64,000 nucleotides of DNA, taken from CAZSDU01 sp964605775. Lineage in GTDB: Bacteria > Bacteroidota > Bacteroidia > Bacteroidales > FEN-979. The notes beneath the pieces are model-generated. The model saw only the letters and a list, made by a program, of their open reading frames with translations. It had not been told where the DNA came from and did not search any database. Within the stretch, counting starts at the first letter, position 1, and every line of letters begins with the position of its first letter. The translations under genes were made by a program, and so were the position numbers. Location of the stretch: positions 1-64,000 of the forward strand of contig CAZSDU010000011.1 in the NCBI GenBank assembly GCA_964605775.1. Direction: 5' to 3'. Below are positions 14,862-22,475 of the stretch, one piece after another.

Positions 14862-15539
14862 TCACTCATCGCGGATACACCTTACTGAAAGGGCGCTTGG
14901 CATATACTCTTCATAAAGATCAATATGACTGGTTTTATAACTCAGGGTCACGCCCACTGCCGTAGTTTCCGATATTGTTTCGGACGACCAAAAATAACCT
15001 CCGGCATTCTGATCATGCCATTGTTGTGCCATCTGGTCCAGGTATCCGCCGGGCAAAGCCATAAACCCACTGCTGTTGGTGGCTCCTACATTAGGTGTGA
15101 CCCAACCGTTGGATCCTGTATATTTCATTTTCCCTCCCGCCATATTTTCACCTCCCAGAAAGCGTACCAGGGTTTTCCAGTCCTCGCTGGAAGGAATATG
15201 CCATCCCGGAGGACATATCCCCCGGGCTTTTTCCGTTCGCACATACTGCATCATTTCATCCCACTGATACAATCCTCCCCACTGGTCACAATTGACAAAA
15301 TCATTCCCGTAACAGTACTTTTCAAGCACACCGTTGTTTGTCTGCGTTTGCTGCTGACTTTCATCGGTCCATTTTCCGATATTCAGGTTATCCTTCATCC
15401 AGCATTGGGTTCCTATCCTCACGGTATGGTAAGTTTGACCGCCATAGTCAAGCATCCCGCAGGAAGTGCTGTCTTTTTTCTGAGCCTCAACCCCAATCAG
15501 GGTTAAAACCAGGTATCCAGAAAGAATAGTTTTTTTCAT
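14862..15539 (-). CDS. Secreted FISUMP-domain protein
   Basis: A 225-residue exported protein with a signal peptide (MKKTILSGYLVLTLIGVEA). The mature part is a single FISUMP domain (Fibrobacter succinogenes major paralogous domain). It shows the hallmark Y-x-T-V-x-I-G-x-Q-C-W-M-x-x-N-L-N, G-L-Y-Q-W-D-E-M-M, C-P-P-G-W-H-I-P-S-S-x-D-W, F-x-A-L-P-G-G-Y and the terminal S-V-R-C-I-R-D. The fold resembles C-type-lectin-like or FGE-like modules of surface proteins. No T9SS tail or lipobox is seen. The role is unknown; a cell-surface or periplasmic location is likely. Confidence 0.88.
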   Translation of the reverse strand: MKKTILSGYLVLTLIGVEAQKKDSTSCGMLDYGGQTYHTVRIGTQCWMKDNLNIGKWTDESQQQTQTNNGVLEKYCYGNDFVNCDQWGGLYQWDEMMQYVRTEKARGICPPGWHIPSSEDWKTLVRFLGGENMAGGKMKYTGSNGWVTPNVGATNSSGFMALPGGYLDQMAQQWHDQNAGGYFWSSETISETTAVGVTLSYKTSHIDLYEEYMPSALSVRCIRDE

Positions 15540-15579
15540 TACAGCGCTGTTTACACAAAAATAAATAAAATTGCGATCA

Positions 15580-17322
15580 TTATAATTCCGGTATATGTAG
15601 TTCTTTCATGGTAATAAATTCGAATTTTTCGTTTTCGATAAAAACCATAATGGCTTTTTCTATTTGTTTTAGGGAACATGACATGTGGCGTGATTTGGCA
15701 ATATGGAAGAGGGTAATGGCTTTCTCTGATCCATCGCCCCGCTGAAAATTCACTACTTCATCCGGAAGGGCAAGCCGGTTGCCGTCATAGATGGACTCAT
15801 CCGGCCAGCGCTGAAGGCAGTGAAAGGCAGCAGACAGATCCATGTTTATAAAACGATCAAGGGCCACAGGGTTGCGTTCAAAAGCCGCCATGAGGAAAGG
15901 TTCCCACTTGCAGGTATCCATGTAACGGCCGGCATAGAAGGCGAGGTCGGCAATCCATGCTGCGGAATGCAGGTTGCAGGATGCAGGATCAGATTTTCCG
16001 GATGGTTGACGAAGGGAAGAAAGGTATTGGATGATTTCCTCCCTGGTATCGGCTGGAGAGATGTTTAACTCGTTACATCCTGAGCTCCCCATCTCACCCG
16101 CATTCATATATGTCTTATTCCCGGGAGGCAGTTTGGGAATAAGGTGGACAAATTGTTTGAGGTCGGTGAAAAAATCTTGCTGGTCTTGCAGTTCCGGATA
16201 TCTTTGTTTTAATGAAGCGACGAACTCCTGGTATGTTTTTTTTTGGAAAAGGTCCTCATCAGGTGCAAGAAGAAAGCGGGAGTCAATGGGATTAAGACTG
16301 AGGTCTTCTTCATCCATTTCGCATAATAGTTTTCTGCTGGTTTTATCTCCCAGGCGGTTTTTACTGCCATGTTCATAGCCAAAGGCTTGTTCAAGGCGGA
16401 TATACTTATATGAACCCTGACACAAAAAGCAGATCTGAAAATGTTTCTGGTATCGCCTGTAATGGCGAAAGAAATTCATAAAAATCTCAAAATCAATTTC
16501 TGTTTCCAGATATTTTGTCAGTTTTTCCCGAAAACATCTATATTTATCTGGAGAAATGGTCGCTTCGGGGTAAAAGGAATGTATGTATCCGGAGCAGTGT
16601 GAAACCATGGTTATTTGCTCATGTTCAAGGGCACGGCGTGCCAGGGCGGAAAGTTCGGTCCCGTTAAACCACATGGATTTTGTCACGATGCGACGATTAT
16701 TCGTCAGAATACCATCATCAAGCAGAATAAAATTCTGAGCGTGTAACGGAGTTCCCATCAAAAATATCTTTTCAAGTGGAATTCCTGCCACGATAAACAA
16801 TGCAGCGGCATAAAGACAGGCCAGGGAAACACATTCCCCTGCTCCGATCTCATGATTTTCTTTATACCGGAAAGCATTCATAGCCTCAATGGTTTCTGTT
16901 TTCCAGTATGGAATAATATCCGTATCGTATTTATCCAACCCGAAATGCCTGCGGATATCCATGTCGAAATAATATTTATCCCCCTCGTAGCCAAACAAAG
17001 CATTGGATCTGGAAAGCATATCCATATCCACAAAATCAGAAAAACGGTTTATTTCTGTTTGCTTATCCGTCAACCCCCAGGTTTCCAGGTCGAGGTTAAA
17101 CCCATAATGATCCATGATATATTGTTTAATCCGCTGGACTTTTTTCAGGGGGCTCATTTTCATCACCCCCTTAAACCATGGGTCATTCCGCCATTTCCAG
17201 ATTTCCGGAGACATGATATTGGCCAATACCAAAGAATAGAGAAGTTCGGGAAAGATAAAAATCTCCATATCCGAAAGAGTAAAAGCCGAAGAGTATTTTT
17301 CAAGGATTTTCTTATCCATCAT
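15580..17322 (-). CDS. Uncharacterised protein with a transglutaminase-like core
   Basis: A 580-residue protein without signal peptide or membrane segment. Residues about 160-205 contain G-E-C164-x-S-L-A-C, an alanine-rich helix, G-I-P, then H194-A-Q-N-F and D-D-G. This order (Cys at a helix start, His-x-x-N-x strand, acidic turn) is that of the transglutaminase/papain-like superfamily, so a Cys-His hydrolase or amidase is inferred. The rest matches nothing I recognise, though it has Trp/Tyr-rich stretches and a C-x-x-C near residue 315. The start MMDKK is preferred over ATG 17448 because the -7 element TATCTTTG lies just upstream of 17322. Divergent from a rubrerythrin-like gene. Confidence 0.65.
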   Translation of the reverse strand: MMDKKILEKYSSAFTLSDMEIFIFPELLYSLVLANIMSPEIWKWRNDPWFKGVMKMSPLKKVQRIKQYIMDHYGFNLDLETWGLTDKQTEINRFSDFVDMDMLSRSNALFGYEGDKYYFDMDIRRHFGLDKYDTDIIPYWKTETIEAMNAFRYKENHEIGAGECVSLACLYAAALFIVAGIPLEKIFLMGTPLHAQNFILLDDGILTNNRRIVTKSMWFNGTELSALARRALEHEQITMVSHCSGYIHSFYPEATISPDKYRCFREKLTKYLETEIDFEIFMNFFRHYRRYQKHFQICFLCQGSYKYIRLEQAFGYEHGSKNRLGDKTSRKLLCEMDEEDLSLNPIDSRFLLAPDEDLFQKKTYQEFVASLKQRYPELQDQQDFFTDLKQFVHLIPKLPPGNKTYMNAGEMGSSGCNELNISPADTREEIIQYLSSLRQPSGKSDPASCNLHSAAWIADLAFYAGRYMDTCKWEPFLMAAFERNPVALDRFINMDLSAAFHCLQRWPDESIYDGNRLALPDEVVNFQRGDGSEKAITLFHIAKSRHMSCSLKQIEKAIMVFIENEKFEFITMKELHIPEL

Positions 17323-17326
17323 GTTG

Positions 17327-17334
17327 CAAAGATA
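17327..17334 (-). promoter_or_regulatory. -7 element for the transglutaminase-like gene
   Basis: TATCTTTG on the minus strand, 5 nt before the ATG at 17322. The mRNA would be nearly leaderless. It lies 28 bp from the opposing -7 element at 17362. Confidence 0.55.
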
Positions 17335-17339
17335 AGTAG

Positions 17340-17369
17340 TTTGAAAATATCGGAAATATCTTAAATTTG
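17340..17369 (+). promoter_or_regulatory. Promoter for the rubrerythrin-like gene
   Basis: TTTG at 17340-17343, an 18-bp spacer and TAAATTTG at 17362-17369. The start codon follows 13 nt after the -7 box, so the leader is very short. It overlaps the divergent control region. Confidence 0.65.
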
Positions 17370-17382
17370 TAAGGTTAAAATA

Positions 17383-17850
17383 ATGCTCATGCATTTTTCC
17401 GGGGGAGAGATCATCGCTATTGCTGTTCGGATCGAAGAAAATGGTCATGCGTTTTATTCGGCTGCCGCTGAATTATTTCAGTATCCCCATGACTGCAAAA
17501 ATCTTTTTCTCGACCTGGCTGAAAAAGAAGTGATGCATATTGCCATTTGCCAGAAGCTGGCAGAACTTTTTAAATTGGAAATTCCGGAAATAAGCAAAGA
17601 CGAACCCTCTGACTCCCTCTATCGACTGTCTGAAATCCATATTTTCGGAGAAAAAGACTCCGGTTTGCAACGGATAAAAACCATTCAGACCCCGAAACAA
17701 GCTTTAGAAATTGCTTATCAGTTTGAAATCGACTGTGTTTCTTTTTATACTGAGCTTGCCAAACGGACGCGCTTTGATTCCAGGCGCCTGATACGGCAAA
17801 TCATACAGGAGGAGAAAGAGCATGCCGCAGAGATCAAGCGTTTTTTATAA
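17383..17850 (+). CDS. Rubrerythrin/ferritin-like diiron protein
   Basis: A 155-residue four-helix-bundle protein. Helix 1 carries E-E-N-G-x-x-F-Y (about residues 18-25), helix 2 L-A-E-K-E-V-M-H (about 46-53), helix 3 Y-Q-F-E-I-D-C-V-S-F-Y, and helix 4 Q-E-E-K-E-H-A-A-E-I near the C-terminus. These E...ExxH pairs are the diiron ligands of the rubrerythrin/ferritin-like superfamily. The C-terminal rubredoxin domain of true rubrerythrins is absent. A role in peroxide or iron handling is inferred. A start at ATG 17389 is equally possible. The gene shares a short divergent promoter region with the transglutaminase-like gene. Confidence 0.85.
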   Translation: MLMHFSGGEIIAIAVRIEENGHAFYSAAAELFQYPHDCKNLFLDLAEKEVMHIAICQKLAELFKLEIPEISKDEPSDSLYRLSEIHIFGEKDSGLQRIKTIQTPKQALEIAYQFEIDCVSFYTELAKRTRFDSRRLIRQIIQEEKEHAAEIKRFL

Positions 17851-17855
17851 GTTTA

Positions 17856-19259
17856 TCAGAAATAACTCGACCCGTCCCAGCAATGGGTACATAATTTTTC
17901 TTTGGGCAGACCGATAGCTTGAACCAAGTCGTTCAGCAATTGATATTTCAGACTGCTGCAGCCCAGTTTTTTCCCTATATTTTTCACCATGGCATGATAC
18001 CTGTCGGTGCCTGGGGTAGCATATTCATTCAGGTAAAGGTCTTCTCTCCCTTCCAGTTCTTTGATGGCCTGCCTGCCTGCGAGATCGAGAGAGGTACGGG
18101 AGCTTGAAAAATTCAGAAAATCGCAGGGAAAAATCAGGGTCGGACAAGCCGGCCTTACATGAACTTCTTTTGCTCCGTAAGCAGTAAGATTTATTACATT
18201 ATCTTTAAGTTGAGTGCCTCTCACGATAGAATCATCACACAATGCCAGTTTTTTTCCACGGATGATGTCCCGGATGGGGATCAGCTTCATTTTCGCAACC
18301 AGATCACGGGTTTCCTGGTTCTGGGGCATAAAACTTCGTGGCCAGGTTGGGGTATATTTCACATAAGCCCGTTTGTAAGGAATCTTTTTTTCATTTGAAT
18401 ACCCGATGGCATGAGCGACCCCTGAATCCGGCACCCCGCATACAAAATCCACCTCTTCCCGGTCACAACGTCCAAGTGCGGCCCCACACCGATAACGGCA
18501 TTCTTCCACGTTAATATCTTCATAATAAGAACTCGGATAACCGTAATAAACCCAGAGAAAAGTACAGATCTGCATTTTTTCGTTCGGTGGTCTCAGTTGT
18601 CTGAATCCTTCGGCAGTAACAAACAGTATCTCTCCAGGTCCAAGGAATTTTTCGACTTGAAAACCGGTATTGGCAAAAGAGGTTGTTTCAGAACTCAGGG
18701 CATAGGCGCCATCTTTTTTCCCAAGTATAAGGGGAGTTCGTCCAAGCTTATCCCTGGCGGCAAAAAGACCATTCTGAGTAAGCAGAACAAGGGTACAGGA
18801 TCCTTTCAAACGGTCGAATACGTTTTCTATTCCATCCCTGAAAGTATCGCATTCATTGATTAGCAGAGCTACCATTTCCGACATGTTAACGCCTGTATGG
18901 CTTGTTTCAGAAAAATGAAGGTGCTTTTTCAAGGCATGTTCTGTCAGTTCACTAAGGTTGAAGATCCGTCCCACGGTAGCAATGGCATATTTTCCCAGAT
19001 GGGAATGAATGAGCAAGGGCTGGGGATCCGTATCACTGATCACGCCTATTCCGCTATTCCCCTTGAATGCATTCAATTCAGGCTCAAACTTTGTCCTGAA
19101 ATAATTGTTTTCAAGGTTATGAATGGAGCGGGTAAAATTTTTTCCATCGAAAACAGCCAACCCTCCCCTTCTGGTGCCGAGGTGTGAATTGTAATCCGTT
19201 CCGTAAAACAGGTCTTTAACGCAATCATTTTGCGCAACGCTTCCAAATAATCCTCCCAT
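17856..19259 (-). CDS. Amidophosphoribosyltransferase homologue lacking the glutaminase cysteine
   Basis: A 467-residue PurF-family protein. PurF makes 5-phosphoribosylamine from PRPP and glutamine: an N-terminal Ntn glutaminase whose Cys1 is exposed by processing, then a PRPP-binding phosphoribosyltransferase domain. Here the N-terminus is MGGLFG instead of M-C-G-I-F-G, so the nucleophile is absent. Other glutaminase elements (H-L-G-T-R-R-G-G, G-R-I-F-N) and the PRPP loop L-C-D-D-S-I-V-R-G-T are intact. C-terminal C-T-H-C and the Cys around C-P-T-L-I-F-P-C resemble the Fe-S ligands of Bacillus-type PurF. It may use free ammonia or be regulatory. Single gene, converging on the rubrerythrin-like gene. 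Confidence 0.85.
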   Translation of the reverse strand: MGGLFGSVAQNDCVKDLFYGTDYNSHLGTRRGGLAVFDGKNFTRSIHNLENNYFRTKFEPELNAFKGNSGIGVISDTDPQPLLIHSHLGKYAIATVGRIFNLSELTEHALKKHLHFSETSHTGVNMSEMVALLINECDTFRDGIENVFDRLKGSCTLVLLTQNGLFAARDKLGRTPLILGKKDGAYALSSETTSFANTGFQVEKFLGPGEILFVTAEGFRQLRPPNEKMQICTFLWVYYGYPSSYYEDINVEECRYRCGAALGRCDREEVDFVCGVPDSGVAHAIGYSNEKKIPYKRAYVKYTPTWPRSFMPQNQETRDLVAKMKLIPIRDIIRGKKLALCDDSIVRGTQLKDNVINLTAYGAKEVHVRPACPTLIFPCDFLNFSSSRTSLDLAGRQAIKELEGREDLYLNEYATPGTDRYHAMVKNIGKKLGCSSLKYQLLNDLVQAIGLPKEKLCTHCWDGSSYF

Positions 19260-19396
19260 GGTGAATGTTTGTTAAATGCTGATTTTTAGCGAATTCTGAA
19301 TTGAATTCGAGAAACTACCGTACTGATGATCTCAGATTTGCTTTCAAAGTAAAGAAATTTATTTTACGTGCCATAATTAATTTTTAATTTTGAAGG

Positions 19397-21208
19397 ATGA
19401 ATGCCGTCCCTCTCGTCATTGCTGCTCTCGCTATTTTTGCTCTGGCCTACCGTTACTATTTCGGGTTTATTGCTGCAAAAGTATTGACGCTTGACAACCA
19501 GAACGTCACTCCGGCCGGACGTTTATATGATGGTCAGAATTATTATCCCATGAGTAAATGGGTTTTATTCGGTCATCATTTTGCAGCCATTGCAGGGGCC
19601 GGGCCCTTGGTAGGGCCGGTTCTTGCCTGTCAATTCGGGTATTTTCCCGGTTTTGTATGGATGGTTGTCGGTGCAGTAATGGCCGGATCTGTGCATGATA
19701 TGGTGATTCTGACGGCTTCTGTACGGCACGACGGGAAATCCCTGGCAGAGATCGCCAGGGCAGAAATCGGCAAGCTAACCAGCAGCATCACTACTTCCCT
19801 GGCTACTTTTTTGATTATCATCATTGCCATTGCGGGGCTGGGGCTGGTGGTCGTCAATGCCCTGAGTGAATCCTCCTGGGGGCTTTTCACTATTGCTTCC
19901 ACCATTCCCATTGCTATTTTTATGGGAATATGGATGTTTCAGTTCAGGAAAGGCAGGGTGGTGGAGGCTACCATTATGGGTGTAATCCTGCTTTCAGCCT
20001 CCGTAATTTTCGGGAAGTATGTTCCTGAATCTTCTTTTGCCTCATGGTTTACTTATGATCATAAGACCCTTGCTCTTTTACTGGCCGGATATGGATTTTT
20101 CGCCTCCGTGTTACCTGTCTGGTTATTGCTTTCTCCCAGAGACTACCTGAGTTCCATTATGAAACTGGGGGTGATCGCCATGCTGGCCATCGGCATTATC
20201 ATTGTCGCCCCCAACTTAAAGATGCCTGCTTTCACTGCATTTATTCACGGGGGCGGGCCCATCATTCCCGGAACCCTTTTCCCCTACCTGTTCATCACCA
20301 TAGCTTGCGGAGCCATATCCGGTTTTCATGCCCTCATCAGTTCGGGGACAACGCCGAAGATGATCATGAAAGAGTCGCACATCCGTCCTATCGCTGTCGG
20401 ATCCATGCTTTCTGAAGGGCTGGTCAGCATTATGGCATTGATTGCAGCCGCCAGTCTTCACCCCCTGGATTATTTCCAGATCAATGTTTCCCCTGAAAAA
20501 TTTACCCAGATCCTTCCGCAGTTGCAGGCCATGGGCTTTACCACGACAGAGCTTCCGAAACTGGCAGCCGAAGTGGGGGAAAACATTGCCGGAAGAGCAG
20601 GCGGAGCGGTTTCTCTGGCAGTTGGGATGGCACAAATATTCTCCTCTATTCCTGGTATGGATAAGTTAATGTCGTACTGGTATCATTTTGCCATCATGTT
20701 CGAGGCCTTGTTCATTCTCACTACCATAGATGCCGGAACCCGTGTGGCGCGTTTCATTTTACAGGAATTGATGGGAAAGGTTTATAAACCATTTTTAAAA
20801 ACCACTTGGCTCCCTGGCAACCTGATATGTAGTGGAATAGTGGTTGTTTTTTGGGGTTATTTTATTTATACCGGTAGCGTTTCGACCATCTGGCCCATGT
20901 TTGGCGCAGCGAATCAATTGCTGGCCACCATTGCCCTGGCCATAGGGACTTCCTACATCATCCATCGCGGAAACGCCAGGTATGCCTGGATTACCCTGAT
21001 TCCATTGGCCTTTGTCGGCATTACCACCATCATTGCCGGGATCATGAATATGACAGGAATTTACATTCCCCAGCTTTCCATTCCCGCCAGTCAGTTCAAG
21101 GGCATCATCAACCTCAGTCTGACCCTTGTTATTATGCTTTGCGTATTTGTCATTCTTTGGGATGCCATCCCTGCCTGGGTAAAAGCGATCAGGGGGGGGA
21201 AGGATTAG
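19397..21208 (+). CDS. cstA: Carbon starvation protein CstA (peptide/pyruvate transporter family)
   Basis: A 603-residue multi-pass inner-membrane protein of the CstA family, which imports peptides or pyruvate during carbon limitation. The family N-terminus is clear: A-Y-R-Y-Y-x-x-F, then D-G-x-x-Y-x-P-x-x-x-W-V-L-F-G-H-H-F-A-A-I-A-G-A-G-P-L-V-G-P-V-L. Later come G-S-V-H-D, S-G-T-T-P-K and a D-A-G-T-R-V-A-R-F segment. About 15 hydrophobic segments are evident. The length is near that of Bacteroidota CstA (shorter than E. coli's). It stands alone on the plus strand, divergent from the PurF homologue. Confidence 0.93.
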   Translation: MNAVPLVIAALAIFALAYRYYFGFIAAKVLTLDNQNVTPAGRLYDGQNYYPMSKWVLFGHHFAAIAGAGPLVGPVLACQFGYFPGFVWMVVGAVMAGSVHDMVILTASVRHDGKSLAEIARAEIGKLTSSITTSLATFLIIIIAIAGLGLVVVNALSESSWGLFTIASTIPIAIFMGIWMFQFRKGRVVEATIMGVILLSASVIFGKYVPESSFASWFTYDHKTLALLLAGYGFFASVLPVWLLLSPRDYLSSIMKLGVIAMLAIGIIIVAPNLKMPAFTAFIHGGGPIIPGTLFPYLFITIACGAISGFHALISSGTTPKMIMKESHIRPIAVGSMLSEGLVSIMALIAAASLHPLDYFQINVSPEKFTQILPQLQAMGFTTTELPKLAAEVGENIAGRAGGAVSLAVGMAQIFSSIPGMDKLMSYWYHFAIMFEALFILTTIDAGTRVARFILQELMGKVYKPFLKTTWLPGNLICSGIVVVFWGYFIYTGSVSTIWPMFGAANQLLATIALAIGTSYIIHRGNARYAWITLIPLAFVGITTIIAGIMNMTGIYIPQLSIPASQFKGIINLSLTLVIMLCVFVILWDAIPAWVKAIRGGKD

Positions 21209-21297
21209 TCATATTCATAACGATTACTTTGTAATTTTGTGGTTTTAAAGCGTTTTATGCAAAACAATAAAGAATACCGATACAATCCACCACGGTC

Positions 21298-21489
21298 TAT
21301 CATCAGTGGAAATCCACCCTGCTGGAGGTTTATGATCTTTCAGGAAAAAAGGTCATGGAAAGAGAGGTGAAACAAGCGGAAAAAGAGATCATACTGGATA
21401 TTTCAGGCTGGCAGAGAGGGATGTATGTATTCAGGCTGTTGTATAACAAGCAGGAAGTGGGGAATCAGAAGGTGGTGGTTACAGCGTAA
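21298..21489 (+). pseudogene. Orphan type A T9SS C-terminal sorting domain (gene relic)
   Basis: One frame from about 21298 to the TAA at 21487 reads a typical type A sorting tail: LLEVYDLSGKKVMEREV, then IILDISGWQRGMYVFRLL and QKVVVTA. L-E-V-Y-D-L-S-G-K-K-V and G-x-Y-V-F-R-L are the hallmarks of the ~75-residue T9SS C-terminal domain. No start codon, signal peptide or cargo domain precedes it, and upstream sequence runs into the cstA 3' flank. It is the 3' stump of a deleted T9SS cargo gene. With the hairpin that follows, it fills the 21209-21587 gap. Confidence 0.72.
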
Positions 21490-21495
21490 ACCACT

Positions 21496-21519
21496 CCCCT
21501 TCTCCTTCAGGAGAAGGGG
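21496..21519. repeat. Perfect 10-bp palindrome, intergenic
   Basis: CCCCTTCTCC-ttca-GGAGAAGGGG, followed by ctgggggatgaggt and a second small hairpin TCTCC-gtta-GGAGA at 21537-21550. No T-run follows, so it looks like a dispersed intergenic palindrome rather than a terminator. Confidence 0.7.
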
Positions 21520-21587
21520 CTGGGGGATGAGGTGACTCTCCGTTAGGAGAAAGGGAAGAAGAAAAACGGAATGATCAAATCATTTCT

Positions 21588-22391
21588 TTACTTCCGGTTA
21601 AGGCTTAACTGGTAATATTCCCAGGAAGTATAAATGCTTTTTACCGTCACCAGGGAAGAAGTATCCACGACAAACTCGCTGCAACCTATCGGGTGAGAAG
21701 GGTTGCCCCAGTCATACGTATATCCAAGCCGGGTCCAGGGGAAAGCGCTGGTGGACGAAGTATCATACTTATGTGCCATTTCATTCTGAAACCAGCTTAT
21801 GTGTTTTATGCTTGCCGTTGAAGGAAAATAAAGATCTGCCTCGTGATCGGTAATTTCTGGGTCGGGAGTGGGACGAAACAGATTATGGGGATAAACCCAG
21901 AATTCGACAAAATAATCATTCTGTGTATCAGGGGGCATCCCAAGAATTTGAGCAATACGCAGATGCAGGGTCGTCTGATTGGAAAATGTATTTTTCTTCA
22001 AGAAATCCAGCATCTGGGGAGCTGTTGTAATCCACGACATATAAGCCTGGTTATTGTTCGTTTTGAAAGTTTGTCCGAGGGGCCAGTATTGGGTTGAACT
22101 TTGTTTCATCCAGGAAACAACCAGCAGCCGTATGTTTCCTGCTGAATCAGGCGACCAGTATAGGTTTCCCGGGCCTGCCGTACTATCGCCATAATAAGTC
22201 ACGGCCACCAGATTTCTGTAAATCTCATATGGCTCCACGGTTTTTGCATCGATCACTGCCAGTTTATACTGTTTTTTCAGGGAAGCCATATCCGCTCCCA
22301 CCGGCAGATAACTTGTTTTTTCCTTGCTGCAACCCGAAAATAACAACACGGAAAAAAAGAATAAATACACAAACAAATTGATCTTTTTCAT
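21588..22391 (-). CDS. Uncharacterised lipoprotein
   Basis: A 267-residue protein with a lipoprotein signal: MKKINLFVYLFFFSVLLFSGC, with Cys at residue 21 after S-G. The mature part has many Trp/Tyr residues and no motif I recognise. Segments such as F-V-E-F-W-V-Y-P-H and S-W-F-Q-N-E-M-A-H suggest a compact beta-rich globular domain. It ends next to the orphan T9SS tail relic and lies downstream of the dicarboxylate symporter on the same strand, 35 nt away, so the two may be co-transcribed. The function is unknown. Confidence 0.75.
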   Translation of the reverse strand: MKKINLFVYLFFFSVLLFSGCSKEKTSYLPVGADMASLKKQYKLAVIDAKTVEPYEIYRNLVAVTYYGDSTAGPGNLYWSPDSAGNIRLLVVSWMKQSSTQYWPLGQTFKTNNNQAYMSWITTAPQMLDFLKKNTFSNQTTLHLRIAQILGMPPDTQNDYFVEFWVYPHNLFRPTPDPEITDHEADLYFPSTASIKHISWFQNEMAHKYDTSSTSAFPWTRLGYTYDWGNPSHPIGCSEFVVDTSSLVTVKSIYTSWEYYQLSLNRK

Positions 22392-22426
22392 GCTACATCT
22401 ATTTAAGTTTCAGTATATTATTAACT

Positions 22427-22475
22427 TTAATTAACGCCTGATTCCTCACTCCCAAATCCTAATTCCTCATTGATC
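22427..22475. repeat. Degenerate word-repeat forming the symporter C-terminus
   Basis: The minus strand reads GAGGAATTAGGATTTGGGAG followed by a GAATCAGGCGTTAA word. Related words occur at 10079-10149 and 59996-60030. Here they are translated as the last residues of the symporter. Confidence 0.5.

Noticed and set aside
21496..21519. GC-rich hairpin as a Rho-independent terminator
   Set aside because: Neither strand has a T-run after the stem.
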